Source of the DNA: Reticulascus tulasneorum
Lineage: Eukaryota; Ascomycota; Sordariomycetes; Glomerellales; Reticulascaceae
Direction of reading: 5' to 3'
Length of the DNA stretch: 64,000 nucleotides
Assembly (NCBI GenBank): GCA_001557505.1
Contig: LSAX01000001.1
Span: 806,001 to 870,000 of the forward strand
Below, one piece after another: positions 47,471 to 58,832 of the stretch. The translations under genes and the position numbers were made by a program. The stretch's first letter is position 1. The number at the start of each line of letters is the position of its first letter. Under the pieces are notes generated by a model. The model ran no database searches. It saw only the letters and a program-made list of their open reading frames with translations, and had not been told where the DNA came from.

Positions 47471-48979
47471 TTAGGCCCTAAATGTTCCATCATTTCCAAA
47501 CTGTTTTGTCCAAGCTCCCAAGTCAGCCGCCAGTCCGTCCATTAGCGTATTATCGACGATTCCCTCCTGCCATGTCAGTGTGACAGAAACCTCGCCTCCT
47601 ATTACCCCGGCGACATTGACGGACATCGCAGTACCAGCAACCGCTGCTGATTGTGCGAACACAGCTCGGACAGCCTTCCACCCTCCCTCCACATCCCCGC
47701 CATTAATTGTACCGAGGTTGCTGACCTCCCACGCCGAATCTCGCTGCTTGCCGTCTTTCTCACGCCACCATGCGTGGAAGTCGCCCACATATTTCAACAT
47801 GGCTGTGATGTCGTTGGTCGGCAATTCGGCAACCTTATCTTTCAAGTCGGCATGGACCTGATTGGCAACCCTCCAGATCGAGCTGTCACCGTTTTCGCGA
47901 AGTGCCGTGACCAGATCTGGAGTAAGCGCATGCTCGGCGGATGTAACAAGCACGGACATATGCCGCTTGGTGTCGAAGCCCGTGTCTGGTGGTACGTACC
48001 GCCGGACACTGATGGCGGTGTTGGAAGCGAGTGCTGGCGCTTCTGAAACCGGAAGGCGCCGTGCAAGTGACGCGGAGACAAGAGCGTGAACGACTGGCGT
48101 TAGTGTCACAGAATGGACTCTACAAGCCTGCAAGAGTTTGGATACCGTGCTGGACGAAATGGAAACAAGTCGAACATTGGTCTCATATGGAAGAGAGAAG
48201 TTGATGGAGCCCCCGGTCCAAGGAATTGCTAGACGTTTGCTCTGTAGCCAACTCGGCGCGAAGGCCTGCCACAGGGTTCCCAGAAAGAATAGCCAACCTA
48301 TCCGTAGCTTCAAGAGCTGGTTATTAGGTAATGGGAGTGTTGGCGCCTCAGTGAACTGAAGAAGGCCTTCACTAAGCCCAGGAATTCTTGCAGCAGGGTT
48401 GTTGAGAGCCTCGAGAAGCTGTGAGTGAAAGATGCCTCCGCTTAGGCCATCTCCAATGGCATGATGCCAGGCGTAGACGACGTCGACCGTGGCAAGCCCA
48501 GGCCCGTGGGAGTTCAGGGGCAGAACAATGACCTTCCATGGCGCACGTTGATGCGGGTTTGGCCAAAGCTGGTCATGTTGGTGTTCAAGCTGTTTAACAA
48601 ACACGGCATCTTGTGACTCGGAGCCTTCTAGAGGGAACTGCTTTACTTCGACCTGTTGCGAGATGTCTATCGTCTCCAAGTGGACATAGCAAGGCTCCTT
48701 CGTGTCTTCACGAACAATACCAACGCGCATGAATGGCTGCTGCAGAACCACTTGCGCCACAGCTTGTCTAATGGCCAATCCTAAAGATTGGTTCTGCGCT
48801 GACTTCTCTGGAACAGAGTACCGACATGTTACCGTCACACAGCGGTATATACCTAGAGAGTGACGTGAGGTGGAAAACTGCTCCCTATTCTGATTCAGCG
48901 ACTGTCTTTGGCATGGGTTGTGGGTCACGTACAGCAGACCGCATGGTCTCACAATGGTATACTGTTCCATGATAGTCAA
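47471..48979 (-). CDS. Alcohol acetyltransferase-like protein (condensation-domain superfamily)
   Basis: 502 residues as one open frame; an in-frame ATG three codons later (48970) is an equal start candidate. The fold is the CoA-dependent acyltransferase type: the active-site HHAIGDGLSGG motif (about 167-177) has the HHxxxDG pattern, and REQFSTSRHSLGIY is the usual N-terminal block. The final third contains WEVSNLGTINGG, a strand conserved in AATase-like proteins, then VSVTLTWQEGIVDN. Members make acetate esters or acylate secondary metabolites. An unusual 17-residue stretch (LLYVTHNPC..., about 15-31) sits between VRPCG and REQFS; I find no valid in-frame intron that removes it. Cytosolic or peripheral location is likely, with no signal peptide. 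Confidence 0.85.
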   Translation of the reverse strand: MTIMEQYTIVRPCGLLYVTHNPCQRQSLNQNREQFSTSRHSLGIYRCVTVTCRYSVPEKSAQNQSLGLAIRQAVAQVVLQQPFMRVGIVREDTKEPCYVHLETIDISQQVEVKQFPLEGSESQDAVFVKQLEHQHDQLWPNPHQRAPWKVIVLPLNSHGPGLATVDVVYAWHHAIGDGLSGGIFHSQLLEALNNPAARIPGLSEGLLQFTEAPTLPLPNNQLLKLRIGWLFFLGTLWQAFAPSWLQSKRLAIPWTGGSINFSLPYETNVRLVSISSSTVSKLLQACRVHSVTLTPVVHALVSASLARRLPVSEAPALASNTAISVRRYVPPDTGFDTKRHMSVLVTSAEHALTPDLVTALRENGDSSIWRVANQVHADLKDKVAELPTNDITAMLKYVGDFHAWWREKDGKQRDSAWEVSNLGTINGGDVEGGWKAVRAVFAQSAAVAGTAMSVNVAGVIGGEVSVTLTWQEGIVDNTLMDGLAADLGAWTKQFGNDGTFRA

Positions 48980-49836
48980 TTAGCAATCCAAGTGATGACA
49001 ATCCTCTGCCGCGATGACTTTATGCGCTGTTCTGGAGGCTGGATGCCTCGCTGGCATTCGGGCTGAGACTCTCCAAACAAGTCGGGAAAGAAGGGATATC
49101 AAGAGGTAAAGATTGGTCCAGCGTTTTGCACGAGACTTAAACGGAGCACCTACAGGGCGAAAGATATTGACAATCTCGGGCTTGTACACCTTCAGGGGAG
49201 TATTTAGCACAGACAAACTCATACGGATCCAGCGGCTCAACCCTCGTCAAAGTGGGGTCCTAGTGGGCATGCCTGAATGGCAACATGGACGAAATAGCTA
49301 GCTCTAACAATTAACTTCTGGTGCGGAAAACGACAATGGCTCAGAAGCCTCGTCAGCATATTATAGATCAATGATTACTTATATACTGCTCCGTTTCAAT
49401 GCACCCAACTTCTGAAGTGCTCTTTTGAGAGCCAGTCAGGCCGCCGACTTAGTCACCAAGACCGGCGGCTCATAAAAATTTTTCCGGGTTTCCGATGAGC
49501 TAGTCATTCAAGCTAATCCCGATAAGGAAGTGACCACCAAACGAGCCGAACCCTCCATGGTCAACGCGGTGCAAGTTATGGCTCTCAGACCCAAACATTG
49601 ACCCTTCTCACTTTGCGCGCAACAATACACCAATGCCAAACTACCCGTGACCGCCGGAAGAAAGTTGTATAGCATTCATACATCTGTCGAATTCTCTTCA
49701 CCCTCCCGTCTTGTTGTTGCCCTATGCTATGACGCGAACTGCTGCGCATCGCCATACCAAAGCCATGCCGCTTCCCGCCACCTGATCCCTCGTCCAGAGA
49801 CACCCTTTCGCTCAGGGCTCCTTCAACATAGCCACC
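48980..49836. other. Divergent intergenic region
   Basis: Holds the promoters of the acetyltransferase-like gene and the 1154-residue protein gene. No further gene is seen. Confidence 0.55.
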
Positions 49837-52800
49837 ATGGACGGCGACCCGAAGCCAGCTGCCGATGTGCTTGCGACGCGGCCGAATGGGCGTGGTCCCG
49901 CGCCTTTGGTTGTGAACAAAGAAGGACGAAAGCCACTATTCGCGAATAAGTCAACGAGAGAAAACACGAACGCGGCAAATGCGGCGGAGCCGAGGCCCGC
50001 TTCGGGGAGATATGGATATTCTGAGAGTAATGCGCGGGCAAAGGGAGGGTCTACTCGCCCTTCGAGTTCGGGATCGCATACCCCTTCGATAGATCGGTCG
50101 AGCAGCACGGCAGAGGCGGCGTCTCCAGGCTCGCGAATACCGCGCCCGAGATCTGCGATCGGTGTCTTTTCAAAAGCTAGGAGGCCGATCTCGCTCACAG
50201 AAGCGTATAGGATGGCGGAGGCGGAGGAGGCACGAACAGAAGAGGCGGAACGGGCAAGGAAGGCTTCTCCTGCTGGTATCGATGTATCACCGAGTCCTGC
50301 ACCACGCCCGCATCTCTCTAGGCATGAGTCGGATGAAGGTAGGATGAGAAAGATGTTGAACCGAGGTCCTCTCGATTTCGGACGCGCCAGAAGGTTATCG
50401 AGGCAGTCGAGCGATTCCATACGGGAGGACGACACGAGGCGGTCCACAGAAAGCCTGACATCGCAGAAGAGTGGATCGACGAGCAGCGACTTTGATCGCA
50501 AATTGAGCCAGTACGAGCAAGAACAGGGGCAATCGCCCAGCTCACCCCGCAGGCGAAATGGTCTCTTTGGCAAATCGAGGATAGGGCCCAAGGTTGCCGA
50601 GACTGGACAGGCACTTGCAAAGAAAACCAGTAGCAGCAGCTTGAGCGAACGCCCTCGGGAGGCCTTTCCAAATGGACAAGTGCCGAAAGGGTGGATTAAA
50701 CGATTCATGTCCATGCCCGACAAGGATGATGAGGAAGACGACAAAGACAAGGGGAGAAATGCGGATTGGGAAGAGTCGGCCGATGTGCCACTACCATCAA
50801 TCGAAGCTGGCACCACGCCCCAGGAACCTACACCACCGTCTTCGAGACCTGCTTCGGCGAACCTGGATGCACGGTCTCCGGAGAAAAGCTATGCGTGGAT
50901 GGTTGATGCCGATTTTACAGCGGGAGATCTTCAGGTTTCGGACAGCCCTAGAATCAAAATGGGCAACACAAGATCCGATGAGCTTTTGTCCAGGAAGCTG
51001 TCGAACGATGCGGCTTTCAGTGACAACCAGGGCGTTGATGCTGGAAGTGCTGGTACCAGGATCCCCACGAAAGAAGCTGGCTCTTCAGGCTCTGAGAGAT
51101 CACGATCGAGATCGTCCAATACGAAGCTCGACGAGATTCGGCAGCGGGAAATTGATGCTGAGAAGGAGTATGAAATGCAAACGAGGAATCAGCCAAAACC
51201 CAAGAATACGAAGCTGGACGAGATCCGAGCGAGAGAGATGGAGTTTCTGTCAAAGAAGGCCCTTGCTACTAGCAGGCTTGAAGAGATTCGGGAGCAGAAC
51301 TCCATGTCACGTTCGTTATCGCCAGAGACACGATCGCAACGCAGCCGAGAGTTTGCTAGGGAATCAACTCCAGGCTTTGATACAGAAACGCACCAGCGGA
51401 CGATAGTCGAAGAAGAAGAAGAAGAAGGGGAACAGATACCCAATACTCCGGTTACCATATTCCGGAAGCCCCATGCCGACAAAGACGTCAAGTCAGAAAC
51501 AAGTTCTCAAAGGGAGGTAAAGCTGGATTCAAGGAGCTCGAGTTCTTCGAGACCTAGCTTGGGTCATACTCGAGGTGATTCCCGAGATCTTCTGCGTAGG
51601 CTGGCGCGCGCGGCGAGCACAAGTCCTGCCCCAGAATCCAGTAGGGAGCGGGATGACGGTATTGGAAACCCAGAGAGGATTGTGAAGGATGATTCAGATA
51701 AGAAATCCAGTACCTCACGACACAGTTCAAGGGATGACCAGAAAGGGTCGACGCCCGAAATCAAGGAACCAGATAGAACGAAGCCAACTGTGGGATTTGC
51801 TGGATTACGTCGTCAGCGTTCGACCGACTCTGTTAAGGAAAAGAGGTCAAGCAGAGCGCTTTCAGACAACGATCCCACCGAACGCATTGAGGGCGAGATG
51901 CTCCTTTTTGCTCCAGCAGAAAACCACTCGGAACGTGGTTCTGTACGTGGCCCGTCACCAGATACTTCTGACGACGAGGACGACGAGGAGAGGAATCCCG
52001 TGGAGGAGACACCCAGGGCTCCTAAGAGGGACCCATTATCTCTGCCAACTCCCAAAGTTACGGGTGCTTATATCGATACTCCAGTGGCCATCAAGCCTGA
52101 AAACCTTGAAGAAAGGCTCAAAGCAAGCTCCGACGCGCTGCCGACCGTGATTCAAATCAAAGCGTCTTCAGTCCGCCGAAGAGGTTCTGATTCATCATCT
52201 CGAAGATCAAAGTCTGTACGCAGTGATTCGGGTTCCGAGAGCCACGTGCCAGAAGCAACCACCACTGCCACCACTACAGCGCCAGTAAGAGCGACAGTCA
52301 GGCGTCGTGCCAGGTCGCTACCCCGTAGTCGTCAGCCACTGATCAACACTGCAAGACCGCCAACAGTCAGGGACGACCTCCTCGAAATCCAACGATCCCA
52401 TCAAATTGAGGATTCCACCCTTGATGACTTCGAAGAGTTGTTCGGCCCCAACCGAGCTCCTTCCCCAGAACTCCAGTCAATTATTGACGACATGCTAGTC
52501 AAGAGAGAAGAGGCCGTCACCCCCGAGACAGAAGATAAATCAGAGCGCAAAAGTGAACTCGAGAGATACGACAGGATGAACAAATCATTGAAGGATGGCC
52601 TCCTAGGCATTCGGACCGCGAAGCAAGGAATTGAGCGTTTGGAAGACAAGGTTGCGCATTCCGAGAATGCGGCTCCCAAAGCTGTCCACGAAGAACATGT
52701 TCATACACATAATTGCACCACTTGCGCTGGCCAGGAACCGACTTCCTCGGTCGCTTATGTACACCTTCCTATTCCGCGACTGTACCATCGCAAACCTTTT

Positions 52801-53301
52801 CGGCTTACTTTCCTCGGCTTGATCCTTCTCACCTTCTCTCTCTGGTACACAGCCGAGACAGCAGTATGCGAGGCCTACTGCCGACCTCTAACCTGCTCCT
52901 CAGCACCTTGCATTTGGTCCTTCGACGATCCAACTTGGGGCAACGCGATCCCTGTCAAGCTTGATCAATGGCTTACGAATGGTTGGGGCCGGGAGCAGGT
53001 CAACCGACTCTCGGAGGAAGTATGGGACATGTACGCAGAAGCAAGCGACTTCGTCACCGGCACAGACATCACAGAAGTCGACATCAAAACCCTCGGGTTC
53101 TATGAGAAGCGACAGCACCGACGACGATTGCGCAAGAAGGGCCTCATCAAACCACGCGTCGAGCCGCCTGAGCACAAAGCGAAGTGGGATGCCTGGCACA
53201 CTACACGGCTCGCGAAGGAAAGAGCCAGGGAAGCGAAGGAAATGGGCTACGACATGGCTGAAGACGAAGAAAGCATTGGAGATGATGAGAGGGTGTGGTG
53301 A
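49837..53301 (+). CDS. Large Ser/Arg-rich protein with C-terminal membrane anchor, function unknown
   Basis: Intronless, 1154 residues. The first 960 or so are low complexity and charged, rich in Ser, Arg, Glu and Pro, with RRPISLTEAYRMAEAEEA (about 115-132) as a conserved-looking early motif. Around 428, 458 and 482 three related segments NTKLDEIRQRE, NTKLDEIRARE and TSRLEEIREQ recur at about 25-30 residue spacing, the last more diverged. Near 974 YVHLPIPRLYHRKPFR precedes one strong membrane span (about 985-1005, LTFLGLILLTFSLWY), followed by about 150 charged residues with several Cys and the tail FYEKRQHRRRLRKKG. This is the layout of a tail-type anchored fungal protein of the nuclear envelope, ER or cell-end type; I cannot say which. 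Confidence 0.85.
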   Translation: MDGDPKPAADVLATRPNGRGPAPLVVNKEGRKPLFANKSTRENTNAANAAEPRPASGRYGYSESNARAKGGSTRPSSSGSHTPSIDRSSSTAEAASPGSRIPRPRSAIGVFSKARRPISLTEAYRMAEAEEARTEEAERARKASPAGIDVSPSPAPRPHLSRHESDEGRMRKMLNRGPLDFGRARRLSRQSSDSIREDDTRRSTESLTSQKSGSTSSDFDRKLSQYEQEQGQSPSSPRRRNGLFGKSRIGPKVAETGQALAKKTSSSSLSERPREAFPNGQVPKGWIKRFMSMPDKDDEEDDKDKGRNADWEESADVPLPSIEAGTTPQEPTPPSSRPASANLDARSPEKSYAWMVDADFTAGDLQVSDSPRIKMGNTRSDELLSRKLSNDAAFSDNQGVDAGSAGTRIPTKEAGSSGSERSRSRSSNTKLDEIRQREIDAEKEYEMQTRNQPKPKNTKLDEIRAREMEFLSKKALATSRLEEIREQNSMSRSLSPETRSQRSREFARESTPGFDTETHQRTIVEEEEEEGEQIPNTPVTIFRKPHADKDVKSETSSQREVKLDSRSSSSSRPSLGHTRGDSRDLLRRLARAASTSPAPESSRERDDGIGNPERIVKDDSDKKSSTSRHSSRDDQKGSTPEIKEPDRTKPTVGFAGLRRQRSTDSVKEKRSSRALSDNDPTERIEGEMLLFAPAENHSERGSVRGPSPDTSDDEDDEERNPVEETPRAPKRDPLSLPTPKVTGAYIDTPVAIKPENLEERLKASSDALPTVIQIKASSVRRRGSDSSSRRSKSVRSDSGSESHVPEATTTATTTAPVRATVRRRARSLPRSRQPLINTARPPTVRDDLLEIQRSHQIEDSTLDDFEELFGPNRAPSPELQSIIDDMLVKREEAVTPETEDKSERKSELERYDRMNKSLKDGLLGIRTAKQGIERLEDKVAHSENAAPKAVHEEHVHTHNCTTCAGQEPTSSVAYVHLPIPRLYHRKPFRLTFLGLILLTFSLWYTAETAVCEAYCRPLTCSSAPCIWSFDDPTWGNAIPVKLDQWLTNGWGREQVNRLSEEVWDMYAEASDFVTGTDITEVDIKTLGFYEKRQHRRRLRKKGLIKPRVEPPEHKAKWDAWHTTRLAKERAREAKEMGYDMAEDEESIGDDERVW

Positions 53302-53959
53302 AATGATAACCCCAGGGGAATATTGGCTTACTTTGCTCCAAGAGCTATTCGCTTGTACACTACTAAGGACGTTGACGCTTCATTCTCGCTGGTTCGCGGC
53401 ACTGGATATGACTTCAACGAAACGGATACTTTTGGGCGTTTGGGGAAGGCAGGCTAGGTGGTCCATTGCTATTCATGCATGCGCGAGGCAAGGTTGCGTT
53501 TTGGAATTGCAGGACTCGGGGGAACGTGTCCAGCGGGCGGGTTTCAATCCCACAAGGGCTGCAAATCTATTATGCCAGTTTCCAACCCAGCCGCTTTACC
53601 TAAAGTAATCAAGCGTAGATATTTGGTTCATCGCTCGCAACATATTGTCTACAACGTTTTGTAAAGATTGGCATCTGCAGTGAAACTCATCGTATGAATA
53701 TCTGATCGTTAACGGCGGTCCAAGTGTTACAGTTGCTGATGTTGCTTTCAGTTCTCGTCGACTGCGACCAAGCTGCTTCAAGCACCGGACTTGACCTCAC
53801 GGCCATGTCGAACTACGGAGTTGGAGCTCCATCGGGGCAGCATCATTATCCTGTCCATCAGGCGTCTCGGCGGGGTTGCGATCTTTGTCCTGTTGAACTT
53901 GTGCGGTTCCATAGATAATATCCTCATCGTCCGTTGGGGGGTACGAGACCAGAGGCAGA
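53302..53959. other. Convergent intergenic region
   Basis: Between the stop of the 1154-residue gene and that of the PHD/SANT gene. A minus-strand frame at about 53797-54003 could be an alternative last exon of the latter, but needs an extra splice that I cannot support. Confidence 0.5.
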
Positions 53960-56659
53960 TTAATATTTGTCGCTTTTTCCATCATCTTTCTGCAGAGAGT
54001 CATCTTTCTGCGGAGAAGTTTCAGTCCGCAGTGGCGGCGATGATAATTCTGCGCCCAAAAACTCCCGAGTTGCTTTTACCGAAGGATATGTGATCTTGAG
54101 CGTTCGTGGCGCATCCATGGGATGGGCGGTGGAAATGTGTCGAAGCAACTGATCCCGTCGATGAAACCCTTTCCCCCCATCCTCCGAGTAGGCACAGTCA
54201 AGATACACACAAGAATACGGCTTTGACGTGTGGAAAGCTTGTATATGTCGATTAAGATCTTTTTTCGAGTGAAACAGCTTGCCGCAGCGTAGACATCGAT
54301 GCTGTGGAGGGTCATGCAGCCTGCTATGAGCACTTTTAAGAGTTAGATGCAGGCAACCCAGACAAAAGGAGTGGGCGAGAAGGGATCCGCTGTCACTTAC
54401 TATAGTTTCTCGAGCCGAGCAAAGGTTTTCTCGCATTTGTCGCATGCAAATGTGGTTGGAGGTTCAGCATTAGTACCTTTGGTCTTAGGATGCTTCCCAT
54501 CTAGCTTTGCGAGTTCGGAATAATGCCCAGACGGCGGCACATCATAGTCTCCTTTACTACAGTACTGATCGTAGTGGTGTTCAACCTACATTAAGTTTTA
54601 GCATTATCGATTCAATATGAAAGATATGGACTTTACCATAGCATCGGTCTTAGTGACCAGGATCGCTGCAATTGCCACCCAATCTTTCCCAAAGGCGTTA
54701 AGTAAACTTGGAAAGATTTCTTTCTCGGCCTTACTCCAGTACCTTGTCGCAAGATTTGTTCTGGTCTTTTGAGAGTCCAAGTGGTCGCTACAATAATAGG
54801 TAGATGCAGTGTCATTTACCAATGGAAAACTCGATCGTGGTGCTGGAGGATCATCAGACGACGCTGTAGAACTAGGACGGAAGCTCTCTGGCGCTGGTTC
54901 TGTGCTCCGATCTACTAAGTTGCTCTCGCCAGTGAAGGGCAGCCGGTAACAGCCCATTGCTATGCATTGCCGTTTCACAGAGCTCTTCTCTGCAGTGAAG
55001 GTCGTTATGTCTTCTGTCGTCTTCTGGGCATCGTTACATGCGGCGCAAACCCATTCGAGGCCTGGTGGTGGCTGGATTTGCAAAGGCGGCGATGCGCAGT
55101 AAATATGATAAGCGTTCCTACACACTCCGCATTTCGCGGATTCATCACTGGATAATATCAGCCGTCTTGTCCCAGGAGCACACGAGGTTATTCGACGTAC
55201 CTAGCGCAATACCCGCTGCACCCCTCACAAAGCTTCAAACCTTCGTCAGATCCGCTATTACTATCTGAGTCTGAATCAACCTCCGAGTCTGCACCCACTG
55301 GCAGTGAAGCGAGAGAGATCTCCTCCATATGACTTGACAGATGGCGTACGATTGTAAGTTTCCCGTCTCCTGTGGGCTGAAGGCATAGGGGGCACTCCAT
55401 ACTAGCCCAGGCGGGTTCAAACCCGTGGTGCAGCGCAAGGTGTTCTGTCCAGTCATCTCTTGACGAAAACTGCTCATTTCCATATTTGCAGACAATATCA
55501 TGGCATATCCATGGCCGAAGATCCAGGTAGAGATGTTTCCTAAGATATCAGCGGTCAAGTTGGTCGTTGAGGGGGTGAGAAGCTTACTTCCATGCCGAGT
55601 TATTCGCAACATGGATCCGGCGGCCACAGGCGACACACTCAAACGGCAGCCCTCTCTTCGCCTCGTCTGGCAAAGGAGGAACACGTACAGAATGGCCACC
55701 ACCTTCTCTATAAGACATTACAGTTTCCGCATAAGTGCTGCTAGTATTCAGCGACGATCCCAGTCCGGAATCGTGAAACTTAGTCCCTTCCTCAGTAGGT
55801 GCTGCTCCACTCCCATTTGCATGCTGTTGTAATTCATCTTCTTGGCACTGCGTATTTTTGTCTCTCTCTAGCTGCGTTCGTTGGAGGCGTTCCAAGTTCG
55901 CTCGTGCAAGACGGTCGACAAGGTCGTGCTGAGCTCCAGGGAAACGGTGCATGATACGATCGCAATACAATTGATGGGGTGTCCATTCTGTTGCTGCTGG
56001 ACATTCCAGTGTAGCTTTGGGCTTGATTGGGTCTAGGGCTGGGGCTCTGATCAATGGATCAAGGTCCATAAGGCACTGGGCATCTGTTTTAAGATCCTCC
56101 GCGATCTCGTCGATGTCGTCCGACCCCAAGGTTGAAGATGAGTCACTGCTGCCACTGTCATTGCTTTCCTGATCGCTAAAGCTATCTTGAATGACAGCCG
56201 TAGCCTCCGCAGTGAGCAACTTCAGCGACCATAAGTTGATATCATCCTCTGCAAAGTTCAGACTAGGTATGAGTCCTGGGACAGTTAGCATCGAACTATG
56301 GAGCGGACAGAGGTTTAGTCTGTACTTTCAGACAAGGTGCTGCCGAGACTAGTCAACAGTTCCAGGGTCGAGCGTCGAAGCGTTCGCGAATTGGCTAACG
56401 CTTCATCGAGGTTGCCATCAACTACGTCATATCCTGTCGCCCAAAGGATGAGGGTACTGCAGCCTTGTTCCAGTGTCCTGCCTGTGGAAGCTGAGAAACC
56501 TTTTTGCAAAGTTACTCTTTTCAAGACAACTTTATATGCCCTCAAACATTCAGCGCAAAGCCGACTAGCAACACTTCGTTGGTCTTGGACGACCTCTTCG
56601 GTCGTCCACTGATAGATACGATCTGGGTCGTAGGTTTCTTTGGCATGCGCGAGAGCCAT
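53960..56659 (-). CDS. Multi-zinc-finger protein: fungal finger module, PHD, SANT and C2H2
   Basis: Six exons (56659-56326, 56275-55588, 55539-55201, 55147-54637, 54585-54401, 54323-53960) join in frame to 806 residues, with introns of 48-77 nt. N-terminal helical part ends LILWATGYDVVDGNLDEAL. A three-part fungal finger module follows: LPFECVACGRRIH, KHLYLDLRPWICHDIVCKYG with HLALHH, and MECPLCLQP with IVRHLSSH. A PHD finger follows (about 444-485), split over two exons: CEGC, then KCGVCRNAYHIYC, then WVCAAC, so all eight ligands are present. A SANT/Myb-like stretch ends exon 4 (RYWSKAEKEIFPSLLNAFGK, about 588-607, and VTKTDAM). The end has C2H2 fingers at about 670-690 (CDKCEKTFARLEKLY), 694-717 and 722-753. 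PHD with SANT suggests a nuclear, chromatin-related regulator. Confidence 0.85.
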
Positions 56660-57016
56660 GGTGGAAAGCGAGCGCTCACGTCAAGTCCCAAAATCGTTGC
56701 AGCTCAAATGAGTAGGTAGTTGGGATGACGAATCTAGTCGATAATCATTTGCGCGTGATGCGTATGTAGATTCGAGCAAGGAATGGCAAGAAGCGAGCCT
56801 CGCCATCTTTGCGGTTAGGCTTCCGACACACCACAAACTCGCGTGGCTGTGCTAGCAGACTCGCGTTTCCCATGCAGCCCGGCAAGGCGCCTCGGGGGCA
56901 GCCGTGGCGCAGCGTCTGGGGGTGAGTATGGGAACTACGAGGCTACGACTTGAATTTCCTTCAACTTCGCTTCTGAACAGCTGTATAGAACTCCGTGTCT
57001 CTACATCACGACAACG
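56660..57016. promoter_or_regulatory. Bidirectional promoter region of the zinc-finger and DUF7580 genes
   Basis: Only 357 bp separates the two divergent starts, so they may share regulatory sequence. The middle has CGCCTCGGGGGCAGCCGTG, a GC-rich block. Confidence 0.5.
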
Positions 57017-58832
57017 ATGGCTGAAATCGCCTTGGGAGTGATACCCCTCGTGGGTGTGGCCATCAAATCCTATCAGGTCGTGTACTCCAAGCTGAAGACT
57101 TTCCGACATTACTCCAACACGGTACAGAGGGTGCAAAAGAAACTGAAATTCCAACGACGGGTCTTCGAAAACGAGTGCCACCTGCTGCTGCGATTCGTCG
57201 TGGCCGATGATTCGATTGTATCCGATATGAGAACGGATCCCGAACATGAAAATTGGGCGGACAAGAGGCTCGATCAGGAACTGAGGAACCGATTGAGCCA
57301 GAACTACGACGCTTGTCTGGGGATTGTCGATGACATAAATTGCGTAGTAGAAGAAATCGATGAGGAACTTCGATGCTTTGATGTGTTAACAGCACAACAG
57401 CGACAGGTAATAGTGGCGGGCTTTCGAGAATATGTCTTGTAAGCTAATGGCAGAGCAGGGAGAACGACTGAAGGCAACTTTGCAGCGAATTCAAGACGGC
57501 ATCAAAGTCGCCTTTAACAGTAGCAAATACAACAGATCTCTCGAAAATCTGAGGAACTCCAACAGCGATCTCAAAGGGCTACGAGAACAGATTACCGAAC
57601 TCAACCAGCCAAGACGCTGTATTCAGGCAAAGAACAGAGTTCAGTGCGCTGGCGAATGGACAGGATTGATGAAAATACGACGAGCCTCTAAAGCATTACA
57701 TGCAGCTCTTGAAGATGCTTGGAGTTGTAGTCAAGCAACCCACTTACACCATCTTGTCAAACTATTCGTCGAAACTGACCGAGCAGAGGGAGAGGTTCAG
57801 ATGAAGATTGCTATTCTGTGCAATGCGCCGAGCCGAAGCATGATTCAATCGAGCCTTATTCAACTAGAAGTGAGGTCACAGAATCTGGAATGCATTGAGC
57901 CGCCCTCCGTTATTCACTTCCCATCGGCATCTACAGATGCCGTCAGCGAGGGGCCGAGGAAGAGAATGAAGGTTGTCAGATTCACCGAGACGACGGTCAA
58001 GGCCCATTGCGCTCAAATCCCAAAGGATCTGGCTTCTACAACACCACCTCTGTGCCATAGTCCCTGCGATCTGAGATCGTCGAAAGATATTTGTATGGAA
58101 CTAACCAAGCAGCAAAGGTCGATGACAAGCATTAAAGCAGCTTGCCTGGGCCATATTGATATTCAATCCGAGGAGAATTTCCGGCATCTGTTCTACCCAG
58201 CGCAGCATCCGGTAGGCGACTTTCAGCCCAATGGGTCGGTCTCCCAGGAGATCGTTTCAATGAATGACATCCTGAACCGCTCTGCAGACGAGCTCTTCTC
58301 CACAGTCGACAAACTCAAGCTTGCTCGGTCGCTGGTGTCCACTGTTCTCAAGCTCCATTCAACGCCGTGGCTCGGCGAATACTGGCGACTCAAGGATTTA
58401 GCATTCTTCCAACATGAAAGGGATGGCTTATCCGCCTCTCTCCAAACGTTACATGTCGGGGTGGAGTTTGCTCATCGCAACGCCAGGCAGCTGGGATCAA
58501 TGGATGGTATCCAAACGGCCTCTCCTGCAAGCGAGGACGATCGTCTCTTCTGTGGCATTAACAACATGACTCTTCATAGCCTAGGGGTTGCGCTGCTCCA
58601 GATCGATCGGTGGACTCAGGTGGAGCCACAGGATGTGCTCCAGGTACGGAAAATGGCGTTGCGAGGATCATCGCTGGGTCCAAGGTTCCAAGAAATCACC
58701 CAGAAGTGCCTGGCTTGTGATTTCGGGTTCGGCTCTGACTTGAACCGACCACAGCTGCAGAGAGCAGTCTATGACAGTGTTATTGGTTCTTTGGAAATGA
58801 TGATTTCGAGTCTCGACCTGAGCTCTGATTAG
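57017..58832 (+). CDS. DUF7580-type (pseudokinase-like) fungal protein
   Basis: Two exons, 57017-57406 and 57459-58832 (52-nt intron, phase 0), encode 587 residues. The N-terminus MAEIALGVIPLVGVAIKSYQ is the hydrophobic helix that opens this family and recalls HeLo-type cell-death domains. A helical middle follows: KLKFQRRVFENECHLLLRF (about 42-60) and CLGIVDDINCVVEEID. The C-terminal part from about 420 is the DUF7580 region, a kinase-like fold: ADELFSTVDKLKLARSLV, LKLHSTPWLGEYWRLKDL, LGVALLQIDRWTQVE and CLACDFGF, the last resembling the kinase DFG turn. Missing catalytic lysine and HRD would make it a pseudokinase; I judge so but have not proved it. Such proteins are linked by architecture to fungal innate immunity and allorecognition. 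Confidence 0.8.

Noticed and set aside
53500..53560. GTTTCAATCCCAC resembling a tRNA T-arm
   Set aside because: The stem does not pair and no acceptor, D or anticodon arm can be drawn; no tRNA is supported in the window.
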